From assembly GCF_022712295.1 (NCBI RefSeq), contig NZ_JALAGT010000131.1, positions 1-59,294 on the forward strand: DNA of 59,294 nt, in the 5' to 3' direction. Each line of letters opens with the position of its first letter. The stretch's first letter is position 1. The notes under the pieces are model-generated. The model was not told the origin of the DNA, ran no database searches, and saw only the letters and a program-made list of their open reading frames with translations. Position numbers and translations under genes: made by a program. Of this stretch, positions 27,040 through 35,969 are shown piece by piece. Source of the DNA: Galactobacter sp. Its GTDB lineage: Bacteria > Actinomycetota > Actinomycetes > Actinomycetales > Micrococcaceae.

Positions 27040-28680
27040 GTGACTCCCGAAGAACTCTCCGCCAGCCTGTCCCGTATCCTTTCCGACCTCGTTGCCTCCG
27101 GGCGCGTGCAGGTGGAACTCCCCGGAACGGTCAAGGTGGAGCGACCCAAGCAGCGCGATCACGGCGACTGGGCCACCAACGTGGCCCTGCAGCTGGGTAA
27201 ACGCGCCGGGATGAATCCGCGCGATCTGGCGCAGCTGATCGCCGACGCCTTGGTCGAGGTTCCCGGTGTGGCCTCGGTGGACATCGCCGGCCCCGGCTTC
27301 ATCAACATCCGCCTCGATGCCGCCGCCGCAGGGGAACTGGCCAAGGCCATCGTCGAGGCCGGTTCGGCGTACGGCCGCAACGAGACCCTGGTTGGCCACA
27401 CCATCAACATGGAGTTCGTCTCCGCCAACCCCACCGGTCCGCTGCACATCGGCCACACCCGCTGGGCCGCCTTGGGCGACGCCATCGTTCGTGTCCTGCG
27501 TGCCTCCGGCGCAGACGTCCAGGCCGAGTACTACATCAACGACGCCGGTAACCAGATGAACACCTTCGCGCTGTCCATCTACAACCGCCTCCACGGCCTG
27601 CCTGTCCAGGAGGGCGGCTACCCGGGCCAGTACATCGCGGACCTGGCTCAGGCCATCGCCACCGAGCACCCCGAGGTCAAGGCCCTCACCGAGGAAGCCG
27701 CCATCCCCGTGCTGCGCCAGTTCGGCTACGAGCTGCAGATGGCGGACATCAAGAAGACCCTCGCCGATTTCGGCGTCAGCTTCGACAAGTACTTCTCCGA
27801 GACCACCCTGCACGAGTCGGGCGCCATCGCCTCCGCCGTTGATCACCTGCGGGAGCAGGGCCACGTCTTCGACCAGGACGGCGCCGTCTGGCTGCGCACC
27901 ACGGTCTTCGGTGACGACAAGGACCGCGTGCTGATCCGTGCCAACGGTGAACCCACGTACTTCGCGGCGGACTCCGCGTACTACCTGGACAAGAAGAACC
28001 GTGGCTTCCCGGAGAAGATGTACCTGCTGGGTGCCGATCACCACGGCTACGTGGGTCGCCTCAAGGCCATTGCCGCCGCCGCAGGCGACGACCCGGAGAA
28101 GAACATCGAGATCCTCATCGGCCAGCTGATGAGTGTCAACGGCGCCAAGCTCTCCAAGCGTGCAGGCAACATCATCGAGCTGCGCGACCTGATCGACTGG
28201 CTCGGCTCGGACGCCCTGCGCTATTCGCTGGAACGCGTGCCCGCCGATTCCCCGATCACAGTGGACCCGGAGGTCCTCAAGAAGGCCTCCAACGACAACC
28301 CGGTGTTCTACATCCAGTACGCCCACGCTCGTTCCCGCCAGGCCGCCCGTCAGGCCGAGGCACGTGGCGTGGACCGCTCCGAGTTCGACGCCTCGCTGTT
28401 GACCGATCCCACCGAGAACGAGCTGCTCGCCGCGCTCGGCCAGTTCCCTTCGGTGGTGGCAGGCGCGGCCAAGGCCCGTGAGCCTCACCGCGTGGCCCGA
28501 CACATCGAGGCCGTGGCCTCCGCCTACCACTCCTGGTACGGCGCCTGCCGCATCACTCCAGTGGGTGAGGCTGCCGTGGAACCCGTGCACCGCACGCGCC
28601 TGTGGCTCAACGATGCCGCAACCACGGTGATCGCCAACGGACTGGACCTGCTTGGCGTTTCCGCACCGGAGAAGATGTGA
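27040..28680 (+). CDS. argS: Arginyl-tRNA synthetase
   Basis: A 546-residue class I aminoacyl-tRNA synthetase that charges tRNA-Arg. The N-terminal tRNA D-loop-binding domain is followed by SANPTGPLHIGHTRW with the HIGH motif at 136-139; the second ATP motif is the diverged AKLSKRAGN near residue 370, usual for ArgRS. The anticodon-binding helical domain ends the protein. The GTG at 27040 is chosen by homology to the usual N-terminus and by the -10 box just upstream. menG begins two bases after the stop codon. Confidence 0.97.
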   Translation: MTPEELSASLSRILSDLVASGRVQVELPGTVKVERPKQRDHGDWATNVALQLGKRAGMNPRDLAQLIADALVEVPGVASVDIAGPGFINIRLDAAAAGELAKAIVEAGSAYGRNETLVGHTINMEFVSANPTGPLHIGHTRWAALGDAIVRVLRASGADVQAEYYINDAGNQMNTFALSIYNRLHGLPVQEGGYPGQYIADLAQAIATEHPEVKALTEEAAIPVLRQFGYELQMADIKKTLADFGVSFDKYFSETTLHESGAIASAVDHLREQGHVFDQDGAVWLRTTVFGDDKDRVLIRANGEPTYFAADSAYYLDKKNRGFPEKMYLLGADHHGYVGRLKAIAAAAGDDPEKNIEILIGQLMSVNGAKLSKRAGNIIELRDLIDWLGSDALRYSLERVPADSPITVDPEVLKKASNDNPVFYIQYAHARSRQAARQAEARGVDRSEFDASLLTDPTENELLAALGQFPSVVAGAAKAREPHRVARHIEAVASAYHSWYGACRITPVGEAAVEPVHRTRLWLNDAATTVIANGLDLLGVSAPEKM

Positions 28681-28682
28681 CC

Positions 28683-29396
28683 ATGTCGCAGCCGCAGCAT
28701 TCCACACCGGTTGGGCACGACGCCGAGGTGCAGGGCACCTTCGACCGCATCGCGGCCGGGTACGACACCATGAATCGGCTCATGACCTTGAACCGTCATG
28801 CCGCTTGGTGCGCCGACGTTGCGCGCCGGGCCACCACCGTGCAGGGCAGCGACTATCTCGACCTGGCCACCGGCACCGGCGTCATCGCACGGTCCGTCCA
28901 GGCCCGTCGCCCCGGTTCCCACGTGGTGGGCGCCGACTTCTCCGAGGGCATGCTGGACGTGGCGCGCAGGCAGGACCCGGAGTCTCCCATCACGTGGGAG
29001 TTCGCGGACGCCCACGAGCTGCCCTATGGCGACGAGTCCTTCGATGCCATCACGCACGGCTACCTGATGCGTAACGTCTCCGACCTGGACAAGGTCTTGG
29101 GGGAGCAGTATCGCGTCCTGAAACCCGGCGGGCTGGTCGTCGCGCTGGAATCCTCACCTCCAACCGGGCCGCTGGCGCCGTTCGTCAGGATCGGGATGCA
29201 GGCTGTGATCCCCACCCTCGGCAAGGTTGTGGCGAAGGATCCGGAGGCCTATCACTACCTCACGGATTCCACCCTGGGGTTCCTGCCGCCCAAGCAACTC
29301 AAGGATCGCTTCGAGCGAGCCGGTTTCACGGATGTCGTCTACACGCCGCACTTCCTCCGCACCAACGTGATCTGGCAGGCGCGCAAACCGCGCTGA
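28683..29396 (+). CDS. menG: Demethylmenaquinone methyltransferase
   Basis: A 237-residue SAM-dependent methyltransferase of the UbiE/MenG family that performs the last step of menaquinone synthesis. SAM-binding LDLATGTG is at 59-66, the family signature DRIAAGYDTMNRLMT at 21-35 and LMRNVSD near 125. The start ATG 28683 has GGAGAAG overlapping the end of argS. It ends one base before the convergent ABC1-kinase gene, so there is no room for a separate terminator between them. Confidence 0.93.
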   Translation: MSQPQHSTPVGHDAEVQGTFDRIAAGYDTMNRLMTLNRHAAWCADVARRATTVQGSDYLDLATGTGVIARSVQARRPGSHVVGADFSEGMLDVARRQDPESPITWEFADAHELPYGDESFDAITHGYLMRNVSDLDKVLGEQYRVLKPGGLVVALESSPPTGPLAPFVRIGMQAVIPTLGKVVAKDPEAYHYLTDSTLGFLPPKQLKDRFERAGFTDVVYTPHFLRTNVIWQARKPR

Positions 29397-29397
29397 G

Positions 29398-31365
29398 CTA
29401 GTCCGTATCGACGGCAGCCCGTCTGCTGAAGACGCGCACCAGGACGCGCAGCGCCAGGACCATGGCGATCAGGCCGAGCACCGCGGCGCCCAACTGTGCC
29501 AGAGACAACTGCTCGGTGAGCATGGCTCCACCGTGACTGGTGGCCAGGTTGACCGCGACCACGGCCAACACGGCGGCAAAGATCACGGACAGGGCGTCGT
29601 CCAACATGCGACGCAGCCAACGGCGCTCACCGACGTCAGCCAAGGGGCGGGTGTTCACATTGAACTCACCGGCGGCGAGTGCATCGGTGATGCGTTCCAC
29701 CCGGTCCGGGATGCGCTTGGCCACCGATCCCACCACGAGGGCCTCCACCCCAGCGCGTTTGACCGCACGAGTGGGGGAGGCGAGTGCAGCGAGGACACCG
29801 GGCATGGCTGAACGTGCGCCCTCCACCAGTGAGTTCCCTGGGACCAGGGCCTTGAGGGTGTCCTCCACCGCACCGAGCGTGCGGAAGGCCCCGGCGATGT
29901 CACCGGGTACCCCGATCCGGTGCCCGCGCAGCAGCTGGACCAGATCGGAGAAGAGGGTGGAATCGGTCTCCCCAGAGGCATGGACGCGGGCCAGCAACCG
30001 GCCGAGGTCGCGTTTCAGGGCGCGAGAGTCGACATCCGCAGGAAGATCGAAGATCATCTGCAATGCGGTGGTGGCGACCACCGCATCGTCCTCCAGGATG
30101 GCGCCGATCAGCCCGGCCAGCAGTTTCCTGGTCTCCTGATCGATCAAGCCCACCGCACCGAAATCGAGGATGCCCAACTGGTGTTCCGGCGTGACCAGAA
30201 TGTTGCCGGGGTGCAGGTCGGCATGGAAGAACCCCTCCACGAGCACGCCACGGATGACCCACTCCAACAACGCGTGAGCCAGTTCCTCGCGGCGTTCAGG
30301 AGTCATGTCATCCACGGCCTGGGGGACCGGAACGCCCTCGATGAGATCCATGACGAGGACCTCGTCCGTGGACAATTCCTGGTCAACTTCAGGGACCACC
30401 AGTTCCGGCACGTTCGCCGTGAGACGGCGCCCCACCTTGGTGTTGAAGGCCTCGATCCCGTAATCCAGTTCCTCGTTCATGACCTTGACGAGGCCCACGG
30501 TCAGCTCCTCGAATCCGATCTCACTTGCCCACCCGAAGCGCCGGTTGGCCGTGCGGGCAAATCGCAACATGATGTCGGAGTCCACGGTCACCAAGTGTGC
30601 CGCCGTAGGGCGGCGGACCTTGACCACCACGTCGCGGCCATCGGTGGTGCGCGCGGCATGAACTTGGGCGATCGAGGCCGCGCCGAGCGGTGTCGGATCA
30701 AGCCGCCCCAACACCTGGTGCGGGTCGCGGCCCCAGGCCCGTTCCAACACTGTGACGATCTCGGAGGTGGGAACGGGAAGCGCCGAGGACTGCAGTTTGG
30801 ACAGCGCCGTCGCCGTACTCGGAGGAATGACGTCGGGACGGGTGGAGAGCAGCTGACCCAACTTCACGAAACTGGGGCCGGCCTCATCCAGTGTCCGCAC
30901 CAGTGCGGCGTCGAAGCGCTCCGAGCGCGGGCCCTGTTGCAGGGCTCCGGAGAAGCCGGATCTGGTGACGATCCAGGCGAGTTTCCGGTATCGCACCATG
31001 CGTCTCCAGGCCTTGGCGATCAGGGCAGGCCATGACAGGACGGAAGGGATGGAGCCGGTGGGAAGCAGGGCCTCGAGGATGACGACCACAGCCGTGCACA
31101 GCACCAGTGCCCAGGCGAAGGCAAGGACGAGCAGGCCGATCAGCAAGAGGACGGGGATCTTGAGCTGGTCGCCTCCGTCCAGGAATCCGACCTCTCTGGC
31201 CATCCAGACCGTGACCGGTATGAAGGCCACCAGGGCAACGTAGGAGACAAAGACGCTGCGGGGCCAACCGACCTGGGCTCCAAGCAACTGGCGTACCACT
31301 GCGGCCATGAGCCCTGCCAGCGCCAGGTTGACCAGGAGCGCGATGAGCCAGCCTAAGACGGTCAC
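29398..31365 (-). CDS. ABC1 atypical kinase, AarF/UbiB family
   Basis: A 655-residue membrane protein. Hydrophobic helices occupy about residues 3-100, the kinase-like core follows, and two more helices close the C-terminus. Core motifs are the family KxGQ (FVKLGQLLSTR, near 171), the Ala-rich LGAASIAQVHAA loop, HADLHPGN and DFGAVG. Relatives support quinone synthesis or lipid handling by an unusual ATPase activity. The GTG start overlaps the stop of the upstream hypothetical gene by four bases. Its partner across the convergent junction is menG, hinting at a role in menaquinone metabolism. Confidence 0.9.
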   Translation of the reverse strand: MTVLGWLIALLVNLALAGLMAAVVRQLLGAQVGWPRSVFVSYVALVAFIPVTVWMAREVGFLDGGDQLKIPVLLLIGLLVLAFAWALVLCTAVVVILEALLPTGSIPSVLSWPALIAKAWRRMVRYRKLAWIVTRSGFSGALQQGPRSERFDAALVRTLDEAGPSFVKLGQLLSTRPDVIPPSTATALSKLQSSALPVPTSEIVTVLERAWGRDPHQVLGRLDPTPLGAASIAQVHAARTTDGRDVVVKVRRPTAAHLVTVDSDIMLRFARTANRRFGWASEIGFEELTVGLVKVMNEELDYGIEAFNTKVGRRLTANVPELVVPEVDQELSTDEVLVMDLIEGVPVPQAVDDMTPERREELAHALLEWVIRGVLVEGFFHADLHPGNILVTPEHQLGILDFGAVGLIDQETRKLLAGLIGAILEDDAVVATTALQMIFDLPADVDSRALKRDLGRLLARVHASGETDSTLFSDLVQLLRGHRIGVPGDIAGAFRTLGAVEDTLKALVPGNSLVEGARSAMPGVLAALASPTRAVKRAGVEALVVGSVAKRIPDRVERITDALAAGEFNVNTRPLADVGERRWLRRMLDDALSVIFAAVLAVVAVNLATSHGGAMLTEQLSLAQLGAAVLGLIAMVLALRVLVRVFSRRAAVDTD

Positions 31366-32963
31366 GGGATGTATGCCTCCGGGGTCGGCTCCGCTGCGTC
31401 GACGGCCTTCTGGAACGAGGCCATGACGCCGAGCATGTTCTGGGCAAGAGGGGGTAAGTCGTCCCAGCCGGGGGAGTCATCGGACGTGGCCGACTCGTCC
31501 GTGTACATTTCCTTGCCCCAGGCCAGCGCCTGTTCGTTGGCCTTCAGCGTCGTGTAATTCAGCACGGTGTCCATGAAGGAGACCCTCCACCCTCCCTGGT
31601 CCTTGACCGCGGCGACGCCGAAGCGGTCAGGATTCTCCAACCCGACCCCGAAGTCGATGGGACCGCTCGGTCCGCCCGCCGACTGCGGTAGCGACAGCTT
31701 TGCTCCGTCGAACTCCAACGAGCCGAGCATCGGGATGGACAACTTCGTGGAACCCATGGAGACGATGGCGAGGTCGTCCTTGACCTGGTGGGACTTCAGC
31801 CCCCAATCGAGACTCACCATGGAACCGATCCGGCCCATACCGCCCATATCGGAGGAGTCCGCCCCGGCGGCCGCCTGGTCGAGGAAGGGGCGATACAGCA
31901 TCAGGGATCGACGCTCCGGCAGTGCCAATCGGGACACCACCGGGTCTGCGTAGAGGTCCTTGACGCTCTTGGCATCCAGTAGGTTGTCGATCAAGTCGCT
32001 GAACGCCTTGTCCGGTGATGATGCGCCCTTGGAGGTCGTGGGATCGGCGTCCCAGTCCGGCTCGGGCTCGGAGGGGCCGTCGGCGTCGTCGGCCACATCG
32101 GCCAGACGTGAGGACTCGATGCCCGTCAACACGGGGGAGAGGTACCAACCGGACTCCTCCTTGACCATCACCAAGCGCAGCGGTTGGTCCTCGTCGATGA
32201 TGTCGCCGCTGTGCTTCAGGTCCTCGTCGCTCGCGTCTCGTAGGTCCTGCAGCATGGACTCGACGGAGTCCGCCCCCTGTTGCTTACCGACCTTCTTCAG
32301 AGCCTTCTCCATGGCCTCACGGTCCACGGCAACGTCGAGGTCCCACGATGTGACGTCCACGGCGGCCAGGTGCTTGCCCTGGTGTGAAACCTTGCTGGTG
32401 AGCTTGGAGCGCTTCACGTCCACTGCGTCCAGGATCTCGTCCGCGGAGCTCAGCGCGGAGACCGGATCCTGGTCTTCCTTGCCCGTGATGGCCTGGTGCA
32501 GGCCTGAGTCCTTCAGTAGCGCGGCGACGTTCTGGGCGTAGGGCGCGTACTCGGACGGGGCTACTTGCGCGGCCAGCGCCATCACGTCCTTGTCCGCAAC
32601 GTTGCGCTCCAGCGCGGCCGCCGCCTTGGCGGGGGAGGATGCTCCACCGTCATCCTTGTTCCGAACCAGGAAATACACCACGGTCCCGGCCACCAAGGCG
32701 AGCACCACGGCACCGACCACCCAGTACACCCACAGCGGGACCCGCCGTTTCGGCGGCGTCGGGCCCGCCCCCTGGGGACCAGGCGCATCCGGCGGCCCCG
32801 GTGGCGCTGCCAACACTGGCGGCCCAGTCACCACCGGCGGGAGCGAGCCGGCGGGCTCACCGGGAATCGTCTCGCCCCATGGGGCTCCCGGCGTGGGACG
32901 GGCCTGCTGTGGGCCGCTGTCCGACGGCGTGTTGTTGCCTGATGCGGTATCGCTGGTGCTCAT
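31362..32963 (-). CDS. Hypothetical single-pass membrane protein with Pro-rich N-terminus
   Basis: A 533-residue protein I do not recognise. Residues 1-74 are Pro/Gly/Ala-rich and probably cytoplasmic, a positively charged PKRR precedes one transmembrane helix at about 75-100, and the remaining ~430 residues should lie outside. That part is acidic, with a disordered Ser/Asp/Pro stretch near 275-300. The layout resembles actinobacterial proteins with Pro-rich tails that anchor secreted folds of lumazine-binding or DUF4878 type, but I see no firm motif. Start ATG 32963 has GAGGAG upstream. It is translationally coupled to the ABC1 kinase, which suggests a shared task. Confidence 0.75.
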   Translation of the reverse strand: MSTSDTASGNNTPSDSGPQQARPTPGAPWGETIPGEPAGSLPPVVTGPPVLAAPPGPPDAPGPQGAGPTPPKRRVPLWVYWVVGAVVLALVAGTVVYFLVRNKDDGGASSPAKAAAALERNVADKDVMALAAQVAPSEYAPYAQNVAALLKDSGLHQAITGKEDQDPVSALSSADEILDAVDVKRSKLTSKVSHQGKHLAAVDVTSWDLDVAVDREAMEKALKKVGKQQGADSVESMLQDLRDASDEDLKHSGDIIDEDQPLRLVMVKEESGWYLSPVLTGIESSRLADVADDADGPSEPEPDWDADPTTSKGASSPDKAFSDLIDNLLDAKSVKDLYADPVVSRLALPERRSLMLYRPFLDQAAAGADSSDMGGMGRIGSMVSLDWGLKSHQVKDDLAIVSMGSTKLSIPMLGSLEFDGAKLSLPQSAGGPSGPIDFGVGLENPDRFGVAAVKDQGGWRVSFMDTVLNYTTLKANEQALAWGKEMYTDESATSDDSPGWDDLPPLAQNMLGVMASFQKAVDAAEPTPEAYIP

Positions 32964-33102
32964 GATCTGAACTCCTCGTGACGGGCAACCCTTGCGGATT
33001 CGGTGGCCCCAGCCTACGTGGCCGTGATCCCGAACATGCGTCGAGAATCCGGAGAGGGATCCGGCTTGCGTCATGGAGGCCCGCGGACGTCCGTTGCCCC
33101 GG

Positions 33103-33108
33103 TAGGCT
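33103..33108 (+). promoter_or_regulatory. -10 box for lysA
   Basis: TAGGCT lies about 80 bases before the chosen lysA start. Transcription would begin near 33115, right at the first arm of the leader hairpin. Confidence 0.35.
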
Positions 33109-33113
33109 CGTAT

Positions 33114-33148
33114 GTGCCGCACTTGTCGGCAGGCCGCTCGAGCGGCAC
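33114..33148 (+). promoter_or_regulatory. Hairpin at the 5' end of the lysA leader
   Basis: GTGCCGC (33114-33120) pairs with GCGGCAC (33142-33148). Inside it lies a perfect 14-base palindrome, GCCGCTCGAGCGGC (33133-33146), which competes for the same bases. It is not a recognisable lysine riboswitch. Confidence 0.4.
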
Positions 33149-33190
33149 TTGCACAAGATCCATGTGTATCAAGAATCAGTGAAGGACGCC

Positions 33191-34624
33191 GTGCCCGCAT
33201 CACCCCTCGCACCCACCTGGCTCAGCTTCCCCGGCCCCGGGTCGGATCTGACCCCGGAGAACGGGGTCGCCTTGTTCCCTGCCTCGGCGCATCGAGACGG
33301 CCAGGGCGTTCTTGAAATGGGCGGCGTCAGCGTCAACGACTTGGCGCGGCGCTACGGCACCCCGCTCTACATCGTGGACGAGGACGAGCTGCGAACACGT
33401 GCGCGTCGTTTTCGTGAGGCCTTCAACGAGGCCTTCGCCCCGCTGTGCGACGGCGCGGACGTCTATTACGCGGGCAAGGTCCTGTTGAACACCTCCGTTG
33501 CTCGCTGGATCACCGAGGAAGGCCTGCGCCTGGACACCGCCTCCGCCGGCGAACTCGCGGTGGGGCTCGCGGCGGGCGTGGACCCCGCCAACATCGGCCT
33601 GCACGGAAACAACAAGTCCGACGACGAGATCACCCGCGCGCTCAGCCTCGGCGTAGGACGGATCATCGCGGACTCGGTCGAGGAGGTTCACCGCCTCCAG
33701 GCCGCAGCCGCCGAACTCGGGGTCACCGCCCCCGTCATGCTGCGCGTGACCCCCGGCGTGCACGCCGGAGCTCACGACTACATCGCCACCGCCCACGAGG
33801 ACCAGAAGTTCGGTCTCTCCCTGATCCCCCGCACCGGCCGGGACGTCTCGGACGCGGAGGAGGCCGTGGCCCTGGCGCTCTCCGCGAGCAACATCGAGCT
33901 GCTCGGGCTGCACAGCCACATCGGCTCCCAGATCTTCGGGACCGACGGATTCGCCGAGGCGGCGCGCAGAGTGATCGGCTTCCTCGGGCGGATCCGTGAG
34001 ACCCACGGCGTGGAACTGCCCGAGATCGACCTGGGCGGTGGCTACGGCATCGCCTACACCGAGGCGGACCAGCCCATGACGCCCGAGGCCCTGGCCGCCG
34101 GCATCGCGGAGGCCGTTGCGGACGCCTGCGCCGGTGCAGACATCGCGGTGCCGCGCGTGAGTATCGAGCCCGGCCGCGCCATCGCCGGCCCCGCAGGAGT
34201 CACGCTGTACTCCGCGGGAACTCGCAAGGACGTGGAGGTGGAGTCACAGGACGGGCCGGCCACGCGTCGCTACGTCTCCGTGGACGGTGGGATGAGCGAC
34301 AACGCCCGTCCGGTTCTCTACGACGCCGACTACTCCGTGGTTCTGGCCTCACGCGTGTCCGACGCGGAACCGGTGCTCTCCCGTGTGGTCGGCAAGCACT
34401 GCGAGTCCGGCGACATCGTCGTCAAGGACGCCTACCTCCCGTCCGACCTGGATCGCGGTGACCTGCTCGCGGTACCTGCCACGGGCGCCTACTGCTGGTC
34501 CCTGGCGAGCAATTACAACTACCTTCCGCGCCCCGGCATCGTCGCTGTGTCCGGCGGCACAGACCGCGTGATCGTGCGCGGCGAGAACGAATCCGATCTG
34601 CTCTCCCGCGATGCGGGCATCTGA
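33191..34624 (+). CDS. lysA: Diaminopimelate decarboxylase
   Basis: A 477-residue PLP enzyme that converts meso-diaminopimelate to lysine. The PLP lysine is Lys96 in VYYAGK, followed by LHSHIGSQIF, the phosphate-binding GGGYG and EPGRAI. CESGD and a Tyr near the end complete the dimer-shared active site. The GTG at 33191 gives the usual actinobacterial N-terminus (PASPLAP) and has GAAGGA four bases upstream; a GTG at 33179 is also possible. It leads the aspartate-family block lysA-hom-thrC-thrB. Confidence 0.95.
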   Translation: MPASPLAPTWLSFPGPGSDLTPENGVALFPASAHRDGQGVLEMGGVSVNDLARRYGTPLYIVDEDELRTRARRFREAFNEAFAPLCDGADVYYAGKVLLNTSVARWITEEGLRLDTASAGELAVGLAAGVDPANIGLHGNNKSDDEITRALSLGVGRIIADSVEEVHRLQAAAAELGVTAPVMLRVTPGVHAGAHDYIATAHEDQKFGLSLIPRTGRDVSDAEEAVALALSASNIELLGLHSHIGSQIFGTDGFAEAARRVIGFLGRIRETHGVELPEIDLGGGYGIAYTEADQPMTPEALAAGIAEAVADACAGADIAVPRVSIEPGRAIAGPAGVTLYSAGTRKDVEVESQDGPATRRYVSVDGGMSDNARPVLYDADYSVVLASRVSDAEPVLSRVVGKHCESGDIVVKDAYLPSDLDRGDLLAVPATGAYCWSLASNYNYLPRPGIVAVSGGTDRVIVRGENESDLLSRDAGI

Positions 34625-34660
34625 GCGGCACGTACGCACATGAGACACGATGAGGAGAAC

Positions 34661-35962
34661 ATGAGCCAGGAGACCAGGACCGTGAAGGTCGCATTGCTCG
34701 GAGCAGGAACCGTTGGCGCGGAAGTGGCACGGATCCTTGCCGAGGACGAGGCGATCCTCACCTCCCGCGCCGGCGCGCGCCTCGCCCTCGATTCCGTGGT
34801 GGTTCGCAATACCCAGGCCGACCGTGGCCCGTACATCCCGCGTGACCTCATCACGGCCGACGCCGAGGCGGCCGTGGACCGTGCCGACCTGGTCATCGAA
34901 TTGATGGGCGGCATCGACCCGGCTCGCGGCCTCATCGAACGTGCACTGAACCGCAGCGTCCCCGTGGTCACCGGGAACAAGGCCCTGCTGGCCACCCACG
35001 GTGATTCCCTCTTCGCGCTGGCCGCGGCCAACTCCACGCTGCTCAGCTACGAGGCCGCTGTGGCGGGTGCCATCCCGATCCTGCGGCCCCTGGCAGAGTC
35101 GCTGGCAGGCGACACCGTCACCAAGGTGATGGGCATCGTCAACGGTTCCACGAACTACATCCTGGACAAGATGGACCGCGAGGGCGCAGACCTCGAGGAC
35201 GTCATGCAGGAGGCCTCGGAGCTGGGCTACCTCGAAGCCGACCCGAGCGCGGACGTGGAGGGATACGACGCCGCGGCCAAGGCAGCTTTGCTCGCTTCCC
35301 TCTCCTTCGGTGGAACCTTCACACTCGATCAGGTGCACACCGAGGGCATCACCCAGGTCACCGCGGCCGACGTCACCGCCGCCCGCGAGTCCGGGCAGGT
35401 CGTGAAATTGCTGGCCATCGTGGAGAAGGCAGAAGCCGGTGTGCTGATGCGCGTCCACCCCGCGCTGATCTCCCGTGAGCACCCCCTCGCCGCCGTCCAC
35501 GGCGCGTTCAACGCCGTGTTCGTCCAGGCGGAGAATGCCGGCGAGCTGATGTTCTACGGGCAGGGCGCCGGGGGCGCCCCCACAGCGTCGGCCGTCATGG
35601 GCGACGTCGTGATGGCCGCCCGCGCGCTGGTCACCGGTGCGGCACCAGCCGCCGGCTCCACCGGGGCCGAGGTCGCGGCGCTGCCGGTCTCCGCATCCCT
35701 GACGCGCTACGCGCTCGGGATCGACGTGGTGGACGCACCGGGTGTCCTTGCACGTATCTCCACGGTGTTCGCCGAGCATGGCGTCTCCATCGAATCCATG
35801 CAGCAGTACGGTCGCTCGGGCCTCGACGAGGACTCGAACGTGCGCCTGCGCATCATCACCCACGAGGGACGGCAGTCAGCGTTGGACGCGACCGTCGCCG
35901 CCGTGAATCACCTGGACGTGGTGGAAGCCATCACGTCCGTCATGCGAGTGGAAGGGAACTGA
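34661..35962 (+). CDS. hom: Homoserine dehydrogenase
   Basis: A 433-residue NAD(P)-dependent enzyme that reduces aspartate semialdehyde to homoserine. The dinucleotide loop GAGTVG is at 14-19, the catalytic domain contains GIVNGSTNYIL near 165, and a C-terminal ACT domain (about 350-433, with GIDVVDAPGVLARI) is the usual site of threonine feedback inhibition. Start ATG 34661 has GAGGAG upstream. It lies between lysA and thrC with short gaps, consistent with one transcript. Confidence 0.96.
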   Translation: MSQETRTVKVALLGAGTVGAEVARILAEDEAILTSRAGARLALDSVVVRNTQADRGPYIPRDLITADAEAAVDRADLVIELMGGIDPARGLIERALNRSVPVVTGNKALLATHGDSLFALAAANSTLLSYEAAVAGAIPILRPLAESLAGDTVTKVMGIVNGSTNYILDKMDREGADLEDVMQEASELGYLEADPSADVEGYDAAAKAALLASLSFGGTFTLDQVHTEGITQVTAADVTAARESGQVVKLLAIVEKAEAGVLMRVHPALISREHPLAAVHGAFNAVFVQAENAGELMFYGQGAGGAPTASAVMGDVVMAARALVTGAAPAAGSTGAEVAALPVSASLTRYALGIDVVDAPGVLARISTVFAEHGVSIESMQQYGRSGLDEDSNVRLRIITHEGRQSALDATVAAVNHLDVVEAITSVMRVEGN

Positions 35963-35969
35963 ACCCGAT

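Noticed and set aside
26983..28707. A 574-codon frame antisense to argS, and a 504-codon frame antisense to hom (34349-35863)
   Set aside because: Both lie wholly over strongly conserved enzymes and lack any recognisable domain or ribosome-binding site.
33114..33190. Lysine riboswitch in the lysA leader
   Set aside because: The leader is far shorter than an L-box and lacks its multi-helix core.
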